The notes under the pieces: generated by a model
What the model was told of the DNA's origin: nothing
Seen by the model: the letters and a program-made list of their open reading frames with translations, nothing else
Database searches by the model: none
Origin: Natrinema gari JCM 14663
GTDB taxonomy: Archaea; Halobacteriota; Halobacteria; Halobacteriales; Natrialbaceae
Length of the DNA: 32,613 bases
Direction: 5' to 3'
Assembly (NCBI RefSeq): GCF_000337175.1
Contig: NZ_AOIJ01000034.1
Span: forward strand, 1-32,613
Position numbers and translations under genes: made by a program
In this document: positions 1 to 7,488 of the stretch, piece after piece
Layout: each line of letters begins with the position of its first letter
How positions within the stretch are numbered: position 1 is the first letter of the stretch

Positions 1-11
1 CGCGCCATCAG

Positions 12-30
12 AGATGTGTATAAGAGACAG
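12..30 (+). other. Tn5/Nextera mosaic-end adapter remnant
   Basis: The 19 bases AGATGTGTATAAGAGACAG are identical to the Tn5 mosaic end used in Nextera library preparation. This is a sequencing or assembly artefact at the contig edge, not archaeal DNA. Read in one frame it yields the peptide start MCIRDR, a well-known adapter-derived artefact. Bases 1-11 lie outside the adapter, so their link to the rest of the contig is untrustworthy. Confidence 0.95.
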
Positions 31-32
31 AG

Positions 33-413
33 TACGTGCCGTTCGTGCGGTTCGTCTCCCTCCTCTTACTCCGGAGCTTCTGCTGGCGACTCGTGAACCG
101 GTACGTGCTCCGGTCGTTCAATCCGGCCGTCGTCTACTACGGTGCCGGTACGATCGGCCTGGCCGGCGGCCTGACGGGGGTCGTCAGCTCGGCCGTTCGG
201 ACGGCTCGAAGCGAGGACGGCGTCACGGGGATGATCGTCGCGAGTATCGCCGTTCTACTCGGACTCCTCGCGCTCGGTACCGCTATCAAACTCGACGCCG
301 AGGCGAACGCGGACCTCGAGCGCCCGTGTCCCCAGCGAGCGATGCGGAATCGAGAGTGGGAACGAGACGGACGAGCGCCGGCTCGGACGGCTCGAGATAC
401 CCACGCCGAATGA
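33..413 (+). CDS. C-terminal fragment of membrane protein, probably a family-2 glycosyltransferase
   Basis: The reading frame is open from the adapter junction to a TGA stop, so the 5' part is missing; the first GTG (36) is probably an internal valine. The fragment starts with a hydrophobic/arginine-rich stretch (SLLLLRSFCWRLVNRYVL), followed by NPAVVYYGAGTIGLAGGLTG and a second hydrophobic segment around residues 66-84, then a polar tail. Two membrane segments after a basic amphipathic stretch resemble the C-terminus of archaeal polyprenyl-phosphate family-2 glycosyltransferases. That would fit the glycan genes downstream, but no catalytic domain is present to prove it. The alternative is an unrelated small membrane protein. 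The reading frame is secure; the function is an inference. Confidence 0.5.
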   Translation, partial: YVPFVRFVSLLLLRSFCWRLVNRYVLRSFNPAVVYYGAGTIGLAGGLTGVVSSAVRTARSEDGVTGMIVASIAVLLGLLALGTAIKLDAEANADLERPCPQRAMRNREWERDGRAPARTARDTHAE

Positions 414-500
414 CGCTCTTTCGACGCGGAAAGCGATCGCGCTCGTGGGTGACTCGATCGAGGCGAGATCCGTGAGCCGATTCCGAGATCGGCCCGACGG

Positions 501-707
501 TTACTCGATCGAATACGTCACGATGTCCTCGCCCTCACAGGCGGGACAGCAGGTCGTTCCGTCCGAGACGTTCGTTCCACAGTCCCGACACTCGTGGACG
601 ACCGTCACCGACGGGGCGTCGTCGCCGTTCTCGCGGGGGGTTTCGGGGGCGTCGGTCGCGGACCCCGTCCCGGAGAACAGGTGATCGAGGAGCGTGGAGA
701 GACTCAT
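501..707 (-). CDS. Small zinc-ribbon protein
   Basis: A 68-aa acidic protein with two cysteine knuckles, CRDCG (about residue 40) and CPAC (about residue 54), the pattern of a single zinc ribbon. The first 35 residues are serine/threonine/acid-rich and probably disordered. Many haloarchaeal genomes carry such small zinc-ribbon proteins with no assigned role; protein-protein or nucleic-acid binding is the usual guess. It starts with ATG at 707, and an AT-rich promoter box lies about 35 nt upstream. It is separated by about 107 nt from the end of the DUF354 gene on the same strand, so it probably has its own promoter. Confidence 0.7.
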   Translation of the reverse strand: MSLSTLLDHLFSGTGSATDAPETPRENGDDAPSVTVVHECRDCGTNVSDGTTCCPACEGEDIVTYSIE

Positions 708-741
708 AGAACAGGGGGCTTATCGGCTCTTTTCCGGAGAT

Positions 742-749
742 GAATAAAA
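742..749 (-). promoter_or_regulatory. Putative TATA box of the zinc-ribbon gene
   Basis: On the minus strand the bases TTTTATTC lie 34 nt upstream of the ATG at 707, in an otherwise GC-rich context. This matches the AT-rich core of haloarchaeal promoters and would give a short leader of about 10 nt. Confidence 0.4.
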
Positions 750-814
750 GTGTTTTGTGTGCTGCGATAGGACACAATTGTTCGTGAAGGATCGAGACTG
801 TGACTCGAGATCGG

Positions 815-1915
815 TCACATCGACCGCGAACGAGGCTGCAGGACGCGCTTGGTCGACCGGTCGAGTCGCTTCAGCTCCCCGCGGGACTGTGCCACGTCGA
901 CGAGCAACTCGGTGAGGTTGACGAGGTCGGCCGCGTACTCGCGTCGCCGCGCTCGCCAGCGGTCGCTCGCACCGTCGTCGGCGAGGATCTCGAGGGCGCG
1001 CGTCCGGACCGCGTCGTACTCGTCGAACTGTTCGGCCAGGCCGGCACGCTCGAGTTCCCGGAACTCGCCGTACTCGTGATCGTCGGTCCCGCGGTAGCGG
1101 AAGGCGGGCGTCCCGAGCAGGGCGGCTTCGTTGACCATCGTTCCGGTATCGGCGACCAGCAGCGAGGCCTCGGCCATGGCGTCGTGGATCAACGCGGGGT
1201 GGAGGTCGTAGGACCGAGCGGGGAGGTCCCGGAGGGTCATCTCGTCGCCCTCGTCGGAGACGAAGACGGTCGCCACCTCGCTCAGCCGTTCGATCAGCTC
1301 CCGTCGCTGCTCGGGACGGAACCCCTCGAGATCGGCGTCGTGGAGGGCGTCGAGCGCGTTGAACCGGACGATGACGTACGGTTCGTCCGGGTCGACGTCG
1401 AGGTACTCGCGAACGTCGTCGTTCGCCTCGAAAACATCGGGGTGGAGATAGGCACACTCCTTGAAGCCGTCGAAGGTATAGTGGGCGTCGCCGAGATCGC
1501 GACGCGTCACGGCCGGGGAGATGATACAGTCGGCGAACGGTCGCGACACGGTGTGGTTGAAATCGCCGGGTTCGTCGTCGAGGACGAGAACGACCGGTGT
1601 CCGCGAAACCGTACCGGCGTAGGCGGCGTAGGGACCCCGACCGAAGACGACATCAGGATTGAACCGGATCGCCTCGGCCCCGATCGTCAGGAACTGGCCA
1701 GCCAGTTCGCGGGCGAACCCTACCCGCGAGTAGCCCTCGGTTTCGTGGTCGCCGTACACTCGGTAGGGCATGTCGAAATAGTCGAGTAGATCGGTCGTAC
1801 AGGCGTACTCCCGAGTAAGCACGAGCACGTCGTGTCCCGCCCGCTCGAGGCGGTCGACGGCGTGTCGGTACAGGTGTACGTGTGCGGGCGTATTGGCCAA
1901 GACGAGGAGCCGCAT
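815..1915 (-). CDS. DUF354 family glycosyltransferase-like protein
   Basis: A 366-aa protein starting MRLLVLANTPAHVHLYRHAV, the N-terminal Rossmann strand and loop typical of DUF354 proteins. These share the GT-B fold of UDP-GlcNAc 2-epimerases and family 4/28 glycosyltransferases. A second Rossmann half is visible from about residue 175 (PYVIVRFNALDALH), with DLHPALIHDAMAEASLLVADTGTMVNEAALLGTPAFRY near residue 240-275. That is the classic nucleotide-sugar-binding region of this fold, with its conserved acidic residue. DUF354 genes are common in archaeal and bacterial surface-polysaccharide loci, but the reaction is not established. The gene is divergent from the GT4 gene at 2078, with which it shares a 162-bp promoter region. 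Confidence 0.8.
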   Translation of the reverse strand: MRLLVLANTPAHVHLYRHAVDRLERAGHDVLVLTREYACTTDLLDYFDMPYRVYGDHETEGYSRVGFARELAGQFLTIGAEAIRFNPDVVFGRGPYAAYAGTVSRTPVVLVLDDEPGDFNHTVSRPFADCIISPAVTRRDLGDAHYTFDGFKECAYLHPDVFEANDDVREYLDVDPDEPYVIVRFNALDALHDADLEGFRPEQRRELIERLSEVATVFVSDEGDEMTLRDLPARSYDLHPALIHDAMAEASLLVADTGTMVNEAALLGTPAFRYRGTDDHEYGEFRELERAGLAEQFDEYDAVRTRALEILADDGASDRWRARRREYAADLVNLTELLVDVAQSRGELKRLDRSTKRVLQPRSRSM

Positions 1916-1939
1916 CGACGCCGACTACCGGGCCTCGAC

Positions 1940-1949
1940 CCTTTGTAAT
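1940..1949 (-). promoter_or_regulatory. Variant glycan-regulon motif (ATTACAAAGG) upstream of the DUF354 gene
   Basis: On the minus strand the sequence is ATTACAAAGG, eight of ten bases identical to the ATAACAAAGC motif found before five other genes. It ends 24 nt before the ATG at 1915, the same spacing as two exact copies (23 and 24 nt), which supports a core promoter role with a leaderless transcript. Confidence 0.5.
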
Positions 1950-2038
1950 AGCATCGCTACGGGGACAGTCGGTCCGAAGTCACCGTCTACGGACTGGTCG
2001 TCTAGCTGTACGTGAAGAAAACCCGCGTGCCGGCGCGG

Positions 2039-2048
2039 ATAACAAAGC
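2039..2048 (+). promoter_or_regulatory. Glycan-regulon promoter motif ATAACAAAGC (copy 1)
   Basis: Exact copy of the ten-base motif, pointing at the GT4 gene and ending 29 nt before its ATG at 2078. Its location inside an extended upstream ORF also argues that the real GT4 start is at 2078 and not further upstream. Confidence 0.65.
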
Positions 2049-2077
2049 GGCCCCGCTGTGTCGAGTCGGCCACCGAG

Positions 2078-3070
2078 ATGCACGTCCTCACGCTCACCAC
2101 GAACGCCGACGCTCCCTTCATGACCCAGCAGCAGGCGGCGCTCGCGGAGCGGGGCGTTTCCGGGACCACGATATCAGTGGCCGGCGAGGTCGACGCCGAC
2201 ACCGATCGGTCACCGGCGGATTACGTGCGGACCGTTCCACGGGTCATCCAAGAAGCGCGAAACGGCTACGACCTGATCCACGCCCACTACGGCCTGACGG
2301 CACCGATGGCGCTCGCACAGCTCCGACAGCCGGTCGTCCTCTCGCTGTGGGGGTCGGACGTGCACGGACCCGCCGCACCCGTCAGCCGGCTCTCCGCGCC
2401 GTTCTGCGACGCGGTCGTCGTCATGTCCGAAGAGATGCGCACCGCCCTGGGCCGTGAGTGTACGGTGATCCCCGACGGGGTCGACCTCGAGAAGTTCCGG
2501 CCGGAGCCACAGGACCGAGCGAAGAAACGGGTCGGCTGGGACGACGACGCGGACGCTCATGAAATATTGTTTCCGTACTCTCCCGCACGCGGGGTGAAAA
2601 ACTATACTCGCGCGGAGCGCGTCGTGACCGTCGTCGACAACCTCCTCGAGCGACCGGTGCGGCTCCGAACTGTCTACGGCGTCGACCACGACGCCGTTTC
2701 GGACTACATGAACGCCGCCGACGCGCTCCTGTTGACCTCCGACAGCGAGGGGTCGCCGAACTCGGTCAAGGAGGCCCTGGCCTGCAACCTCCCCGTAGTC
2801 GCCGTCGACGTCGGCGACGTTCGGGAGCGTCTTGCCGGCGTCACTCCCTCGCACGTCGCAACGACCGACGAGGAACTGATCCGCGGGTTGATCGACGTCC
2901 TCGAGCGCGGGGAGCGATCGAACGGCCGCGAGGCCGCCCGCGAGGTGAGCATCGACCGGACCGCGGACCGACTGCTTACGGTCTACGAGCGGGTCGCGAA
3001 CACGACGAGCGAGCCCGCGGCCGGCGGCGAGACGCGGCACGCGGAGGGAGCCGCGGGTCGACCCGAGTGA
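2078..3070 (+). CDS. Family GT4 glycosyltransferase
   Basis: A 330-aa GT-B glycosyltransferase that would transfer a sugar from a nucleotide donor onto a lipid- or polymer-linked acceptor at the cytoplasmic membrane face. Visible family features are the N-terminal MHVLTLTTNADAPFMTQQQ strand/loop, the acceptor-side DLIHAHYG segment, LSLWGSDVHG, IPDGVDLEKFRP at the domain linker (about residue 130), and the GT4 E-x7-E nucleotide-sugar motif EGSPNSVKE followed by AL (about residue 223). The domain order matches GT4, but the length is short for the family because the region between the linker and the second domain is compact. The ATG at 2078 was chosen because the promoter motif lies just upstream and the N-terminus then starts directly with the first beta strand. 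The donor and acceptor sugars are unknown. Confidence 0.88.
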   Translation: MHVLTLTTNADAPFMTQQQAALAERGVSGTTISVAGEVDADTDRSPADYVRTVPRVIQEARNGYDLIHAHYGLTAPMALAQLRQPVVLSLWGSDVHGPAAPVSRLSAPFCDAVVVMSEEMRTALGRECTVIPDGVDLEKFRPEPQDRAKKRVGWDDDADAHEILFPYSPARGVKNYTRAERVVTVVDNLLERPVRLRTVYGVDHDAVSDYMNAADALLLTSDSEGSPNSVKEALACNLPVVAVDVGDVRERLAGVTPSHVATTDEELIRGLIDVLERGERSNGREAAREVSIDRTADRLLTVYERVANTTSEPAAGGETRHAEGAAGRPE

Positions 3071-3158
3071 GTCCTCGAACGGGATCGCGTGGGACGGGCA
3101 GTCGACCCCGTCTTCCGAGACCGATCGGCCGATCCGCGCTCCGATCGACCGGGGCCGA

Positions 3159-4139
3159 CTACCTGACTGCCGTTCGATACCACGCCATGGTCTCGGGCAG
3201 GTGGGCCTCGAGCGGCTGGTACTCGTACCCCAGTTCCTCGCTGGCTTTCTTCGAACTGTAGAACAGCCGCCGGGTTGCGAGACGGGCCATGTCTCGATCG
3301 AAGGGGAACACGCGCCGGTCGGCGACGGTGTCGACGACTTCCGCGACGGGGCCGGCGGCGTGGATCGCCGTCGCGGGAACGCGGATGCGGGCGGGCGAGC
3401 CGTCGACGGCGTTGGCGATCCGGGAGACGGCGCTGTCGTAGGTGAGGTTCTCGCCGCCGAGGATGTAGTGGTCGCCGCTGGTTCCGCGGTCGGCCGCGGC
3501 CAGGAGGCCGTCGACGACGTCCGAGACGCCGACGATGCTCAGGCCGCCGGGGAGGTGGGCGGGCATCGTCAGATCGACGCCCATCGAAAGCAGTTGGGCG
3601 GTGAACGCCTCGTCGCCGGGGCCGAAGATCGACGTCGGGTGAACGGTTACGGCGTCCCCGCCAGCGTCGGCGTACTGATCGACCAGGGTCGCCGCTTCAG
3701 CTTTCGCGGCCTGATAGGCCCCGATCGGCTCGGCCACGTCCGTCTCGTCCGCGACGGCGTCGTCTCCCTGCGGACGGCGCGTTCCGGCGGTACTGGTGAA
3801 CACCACGCGTCCAACGTCGCCGTCGCGACAGGCCTCGAGCACCCGTTCCGTGCCGTCGCGGTTGACCGCCCAGACGGTCTCGGGGTCGGCGCTCCAGAGG
3901 CCGACCCCCGCGAGGTGGAAGACGACATCAGCCCCGTCGACGAGCTCCCGCAGCGTCTCGCCGTCGAAGATATCGCCGACGACCCAGTCGACGCCGCTGA
4001 GGTCGCCCCGATCCGAGGTCGGCCGACTGAGTCCGCGCACCGTCCAGCCCGCCTCAAGCAGGCGGGTACAGAGCCGCGAGCCGAGGAACCCGGTCGCCCC
4101 GGTGACCGCCGCCGTCCCCGGCTCGAGCGTTCCGGTCAT
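3159..4139 (-). CDS. NAD-dependent epimerase/dehydratase (extended SDR)
   Basis: A 326-aa extended short-chain dehydrogenase. The dinucleotide-binding motif TGATGFLG is at residues 13-20, the acidic patch GDIFDG near 55, and the catalytic set is S116 (TSTAGT) with Y142 and K146 (YQAAK). It would epimerise, dehydrate or reduce a nucleotide-activated sugar, or act on a related lipid-linked substrate. It is the last gene of a three-gene operon: its ATG overlaps the stop codon of the DUF362 gene by 4 nt (ATGA). Its C-terminus faces the GT4 gene across an 88-bp convergent gap. The substrate specificity cannot be read from sequence. Confidence 0.85.
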   Translation of the reverse strand: MTGTLEPGTAAVTGATGFLGSRLCTRLLEAGWTVRGLSRPTSDRGDLSGVDWVVGDIFDGETLRELVDGADVVFHLAGVGLWSADPETVWAVNRDGTERVLEACRDGDVGRVVFTSTAGTRRPQGDDAVADETDVAEPIGAYQAAKAEAATLVDQYADAGGDAVTVHPTSIFGPGDEAFTAQLLSMGVDLTMPAHLPGGLSIVGVSDVVDGLLAAADRGTSGDHYILGGENLTYDSAVSRIANAVDGSPARIRVPATAIHAAGPVAEVVDTVADRRVFPFDRDMARLATRRLFYSSKKASEELGYEYQPLEAHLPETMAWYRTAVR

Positions 4140-5065
4140 CGGCCGCCCTCGAGTTGCGGCGGGACGGCGTCACCGGCCACCGCCGCGTAGGCGCGGTACG
4201 CGGTCGACACGGCGGGGTGGGTGTCGTCCGCCGGGGGCAACTCGCCGTCGGGGATGCGCGCCCGCAGCGCCTCGAAGTCGATCTCACCCGCGACGGAGAT
4301 CGGGCCGCAGTCGCCGCGTTCGATCTCGAGCGCCCCGTCGGCCGCGATCGACCGGCCGAGCAAGGCGGTCGCGACGGCGTCAACGGCAGGGGCCGAGCCC
4401 GCAAACAGCGCGTTCCCCGCGACGGGGTCGCCGCCGTAGGCGGTCGTCGCATCGAGGACGGCGACCGCGGGATCGACGGCCCGTGTCGCCGCGACGGGGG
4501 CCCGATCGGGTCCCGCATCACAGTCGACGAGGGCGGCGAGCGTCCGCATCGCGCCCGCGACGGGGCCGGCCTCGGTCGGTCGGAGCGACGGAACGACGAC
4601 CACGGCCCCCTCGGCGAGGCGGTTCGGGACCGAGAGCGCGATCGGCTCGTCCGCGACCGCACAGACATCACCAGTGTGAGCGGTGTCGGCGAGATCGACG
4701 GGCGACGCCTCGAGCCCCTCGAGAAGACTCTCGTAGCCGAGATACCGCGCCGTCCGGTCGAACGAGATGCGGTCGTCGCTCGCGCCGGCGACCGCGATGT
4801 CGGCGTCCGTCTCCCGCTCGAGGCGGGCGACGACCGCGCCAACGACGGCGGGATCGGTGACTATGCCCGACGACGGGTGGAAGGGGTAGTGTGCGTCGGG
4901 GACGATCGTTACCCGGTCGGCCTCGGCGAGCGTCTCGACGGCGGGCTCCAGAACGGTTCGAACCGGCGACCGGAGCGCGGCCATGCGGGCGTCGACATCG
5001 GGCACCCAGCCACCGCGGCGTTCGGCGGCGTCGACGGCGGCTGCACGGACCGGTGCGGTGCTCAC
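4136..5065 (-). CDS. DUF362 domain-containing protein
   Basis: A 309-aa protein matching the DUF362 pattern: an early IVPDAHYPFHPSSGIVTDP segment (about residues 54-72), a central VPSLRPTEAG segment and a late VLDATTAYGGDPVAGNALFAGSAPAVDAVATALLGR segment (about residues 203-238). That last stretch is the hallmark of the family, which often occurs in Fe-S proteins, but no ferredoxin-type cysteine cluster is present here. The biochemical role is unknown. The start is GTG at 5065, overlapping the stop of the oxidoreductase by 4 nt (GTGA), and the stop overlaps the SDR start by 4 nt. This strongly suggests translational coupling and a joint function in one pathway. Confidence 0.75.
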   Translation of the reverse strand: MSTAPVRAAAVDAAERRGGWVPDVDARMAALRSPVRTVLEPAVETLAEADRVTIVPDAHYPFHPSSGIVTDPAVVGAVVARLERETDADIAVAGASDDRISFDRTARYLGYESLLEGLEASPVDLADTAHTGDVCAVADEPIALSVPNRLAEGAVVVVPSLRPTEAGPVAGAMRTLAALVDCDAGPDRAPVAATRAVDPAVAVLDATTAYGGDPVAGNALFAGSAPAVDAVATALLGRSIAADGALEIERGDCGPISVAGEIDFEALRARIPDGELPPADDTHPAVSTAYRAYAAVAGDAVPPQLEGGR

Positions 5066-6177
5066 GGGGACACCTCCGGGGGTTCGAGACTGTCCATATC
5101 GCCTGCGCCGTCGTCCTCGGCGGCGCGGTCGTAGGCCGCTTCGGCGAGTGCGATCGCTCGTCGACCGTCTGCACCGTCGACCGGCGGCCGCTCGCCCTCG
5201 CGAATCGCGTCACAGAAGGCAGCCAGGGCGTCGTAGTGGGCCTGCAGGTAGAAGGTCGGGCCGAAGACGTCCGGCTCGTCGCTCGTGAGCCGGCTCGCGA
5301 CGTTCGACAGCGCGGCCGTCGCCGCACCGGCGTAGAAGTTCGCCGGCAGGTGCTCCCGATTACTGATCGTCCCCGTCACGCCTTCGAGACGCAGCCGAGT
5401 GTTGACTGCCGGGAGTTGTTCCCACTGGTAGGTACCACAGTGGAGCGTGATCGTCGTGCCCGTCTCCGGTGCGTCCATGAGCACCGTGGCGGCGTCCTCG
5501 GCCTCGGTCTCGAGCGTCCGTCCCATCGAGGCGTCCCTGACCTCGAGGTCGCCGAACAGCCACTCGAGGACATCGAAGCAGTGGACGCCGAGTTCGACGA
5601 GGGAGCCGCCGCCGGCGGCGTCAGGGTCCATGGGCCACTCCGGCGGCGCGTCACCGGCGGGAGGCCGACCGAGTGGATGGTCGTTGAGTCGCGTGATCGA
5701 AGCGTAGGGAACGTGACCCACGCCGCCCTCGTCGTAGGCCTCCTTGACGCCCATCATATCGGGCTGGTAGCGCAGCGTGTGGTCGACGCCGACGGCGATC
5801 CCGGCCTCGCGGGCGGTCTCGAGCAGCCGATCGGCCTCCGCCGTCGAGCGAGCGAGCGGTTTCTCGACGAAGACGTCGACGCCGGCCTCGGCGGCCCGCT
5901 CGACGGCGTCGGCGTGGAGGAACGGCGGTAAGGCGACGACGGCCGCGTCGAGGGTTTCCGCGTCGAGCAACGCCTCGTAGTCGTCGTACGTGCGGGAAAC
6001 GCCGGCGGTCCGGGCTCGAGCGCGATTCTCCGGCCGCGCGTCGGCGGCCGCGACGACGTCGACGGCCGGCATCGCGACCGCCGATTTCAGGTGTACCATG
6101 CCGATGTTGCCGATCCCGAGGAGGCCAAGCGAGAGGGCGTCCGAATCGGTCCAGCGATGTAAAAACGGGAGTGCCAT
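5062..6177 (-). CDS. Gfo/Idh/MocA family oxidoreductase
   Basis: A 371-aa NAD(P)-dependent sugar oxidoreductase. The Rossmann motif is GIGNIG (residues 21-26), the family signature EKP is at about residues 105-107 (FVEKPLAR), and the substrate-domain motif GGGSLVELGVHCFDVLEWLFG lies near residue 190. These residues define the Gfo/Idh/MocA fold, which oxidises or reduces hydroxyl groups of sugars or nucleotide sugars. The N-terminus carries a 15-residue extension before the first beta strand. It is the first gene of a three-gene operon (with DUF362 and SDR) whose promoter motif lies 24 nt upstream. A role in making an unusual sugar for the surface glycan is inferred from context. Confidence 0.88.
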   Translation of the reverse strand: MALPFLHRWTDSDALSLGLLGIGNIGMVHLKSAVAMPAVDVVAAADARPENRARARTAGVSRTYDDYEALLDAETLDAAVVALPPFLHADAVERAAEAGVDVFVEKPLARSTAEADRLLETAREAGIAVGVDHTLRYQPDMMGVKEAYDEGGVGHVPYASITRLNDHPLGRPPAGDAPPEWPMDPDAAGGGSLVELGVHCFDVLEWLFGDLEVRDASMGRTLETEAEDAATVLMDAPETGTTITLHCGTYQWEQLPAVNTRLRLEGVTGTISNREHLPANFYAGAATAALSNVASRLTSDEPDVFGPTFYLQAHYDALAAFCDAIREGERPPVDGADGRRAIALAEAAYDRAAEDDGAGDMDSLEPPEVSP

Positions 6178-6201
6178 CTGCCCACATTCGGCGGGCTGCG
6201 G

Positions 6202-6211
6202 GCTTTGTTAT
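6202..6211 (-). promoter_or_regulatory. Glycan-regulon promoter motif ATAACAAAGC (copy 2)
   Basis: Exact minus-strand copy ending 24 nt before the ATG (6177) of the oxidoreductase-DUF362-SDR operon. The spacing fits a core promoter element driving a leaderless transcript. Confidence 0.65.
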
Positions 6212-6286
6212 CGTCGCCGTACCCGCCCGAGCGGCCGAGTAGCGGACGCCTTCGGCCGCCTGCGGGCACCGTCGACCGGGCCGCGA

Positions 6287-7219
6287 TCAACGCCGACTCG
6301 CCGTCGCCCGCTCGGCGCTACTCCGGGGACCCGCGACGCGACGGGCGACATCGGCCATCGTCTCGACGGTGAGATCGGTCGCCGACCGCTGGCGGTCGAG
6401 GGACGACAGGATCGCCCGCATGCGGCGGTCGTCCCGCTCGTGGGTCAGGTTGTTCGGATGGAGCCACATGTGAAAGAGCCCGTCAGTGCGCGCCGCCTCC
6501 TCGATTCCGCGGCGAGCCAGGGCGACCATGGGATCCGCCCAGATGGACTCGGCGACGGTCCGCGCCGGCCCCTCGAACCCGAAGAGGAACATCGAGGCTG
6601 GCACGTTGACCAGACCGTACTCGTCGATGGTCGGTTCGACCAGCATCGACCGGTCGCGAATCGTCGAGTCGAAGACGCCCCGAACGCCGTCCCTGGTCGG
6701 CGACCGCCCACGGTAGGCCGTCACACCGTGGTCTGCCAATACGTCCCGGTGTCCTACGTCGTTGCGCGGATAAATGAACGAGTCGATCGACTGGTTCCAG
6801 TCGGCCGCGAGTTCGCGGCTGCGCTCGAGTTCGGCGTCGGCGAGTTCGCGGTCCGTCTCCGCACGACCGAACAGGACGTGCGAAAAGGAGTGGCTGGCGA
6901 ACTCGTGTCCGGCGTCGGACTCGAGCACGTCGGCGACGAGGTCGGGACCGAACCGGAGGTCCTCGCGGTCGGCCCACGAGTTCCGTTCGCGCTCGAACCA
7001 GCCGTCGGGGGCCGGATGGTTGGCGTGGGTCCCAGCACAGGACTCGAGCATGAGGTGGCCGACGATGGCCCACGTCGCCGGGACGTCGAATTCCTCGAGC
7101 AAGTCCACCATGACCGACCAGCCGCGACGGCCGGCCTCGACGCGGTCCGCCGGCGGCGTCGTAAAGTCGTGAAACCCCCAGCCGAGTTCCGCGTCGAGCG
7201 ATATTACGACGCTACCCAC
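6287..7219 (-). CDS. Polysaccharide deacetylase family protein (NodB-like)
   Basis: A protein of about 310 aa with carbohydrate-esterase-4 features: SVVISLDAELGWG at the very N-terminus supplies the catalytic/metal aspartate, HSFSH (about residues 136-140) supplies the two metal-binding histidines, followed by SFIYPRN and a late MWLHPNN motif. The family removes N-acetyl groups from amino sugars, or related groups. The frame stays open upstream to 7357, but the promoter motif at 7272-7281 lies inside that extension, so the true start must be nearer. In-frame GTG codons are at 7219, 7228 and 7231. I chose 7219 because it places the NodB strand immediately at the N-terminus; 7228 or 7231 would add 3-4 residues. 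No signal peptide is evident, so a cytoplasmic or nucleotide-sugar substrate is possible. Confidence 0.8.
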   Translation of the reverse strand: MGSVVISLDAELGWGFHDFTTPPADRVEAGRRGWSVMVDLLEEFDVPATWAIVGHLMLESCAGTHANHPAPDGWFERERNSWADREDLRFGPDLVADVLESDAGHEFASHSFSHVLFGRAETDRELADAELERSRELAADWNQSIDSFIYPRNDVGHRDVLADHGVTAYRGRSPTRDGVRGVFDSTIRDRSMLVEPTIDEYGLVNVPASMFLFGFEGPARTVAESIWADPMVALARRGIEEAARTDGLFHMWLHPNNLTHERDDRRMRAILSSLDRQRSATDLTVETMADVARRVAGPRSSAERATASRR

Positions 7220-7271
7220 GGATCCCACCACGATTGCATGCGTCTCATATCCGGACCGTCGTGGGCGGGGG

Positions 7272-7281
7272 GCTTTGTTAT
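7272..7281 (-). promoter_or_regulatory. Glycan-regulon promoter motif ATAACAAAGC (copy 3)
   Basis: Exact minus-strand copy pointing at the deacetylase gene. It lies 40-52 nt from the candidate GTG starts, implying a short 5' leader rather than a leaderless transcript. Confidence 0.6.
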
Positions 7282-7423
7282 GGATGTCCTGTTGGGCCGG
7301 CGACTGATGACCGCGCGCCGTGGGAGGCAATCGAGGGTCGACGAGACCGCCTCGCACACGGACCGACGAGTTAACGCCACCGAACAGCGACGGCTCGAGG
7401 CGGCCGTTGGCTGAAACCGCTCT

Positions 7424-7433
7424 ATAACAAAGC
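7424..7433 (+). promoter_or_regulatory. Glycan-regulon promoter motif ATAACAAAGC (copy 4)
   Basis: Exact plus-strand copy, 142 bp from copy 3 and in divergent orientation, pointing at the AP-superfamily gene whose ATG is 55 nt further on. The divergent pair suggests that deacetylase and AP-superfamily genes are switched together. Confidence 0.62.
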
Positions 7434-7488
7434 GCTCACTCGGCAACCGCCCGGACAGCAGGCGTCTTCGACGTCTCATACACCAACC

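Noticed and set aside
14..475. 153-aa open frame starting MCIRDR
   Set aside because: The first residues come from the adapter and the rest is arginine-rich; the overlapping frame 33-413 encodes plausible membrane segments.
2012..2077. Extended N-terminus of the GT4 gene from ATG/GTG at 2012
   Set aside because: The promoter motif lies within it and the extra 22 residues are basic and unrelated to the family.
3123..3134. 12-nt palindrome GATCGGCCGATC in the GT4-SDR gap
   Set aside because: Built from the very common CGATCG/GGCC words of this DNA, has no loop and no T tract; chance is the simplest explanation.
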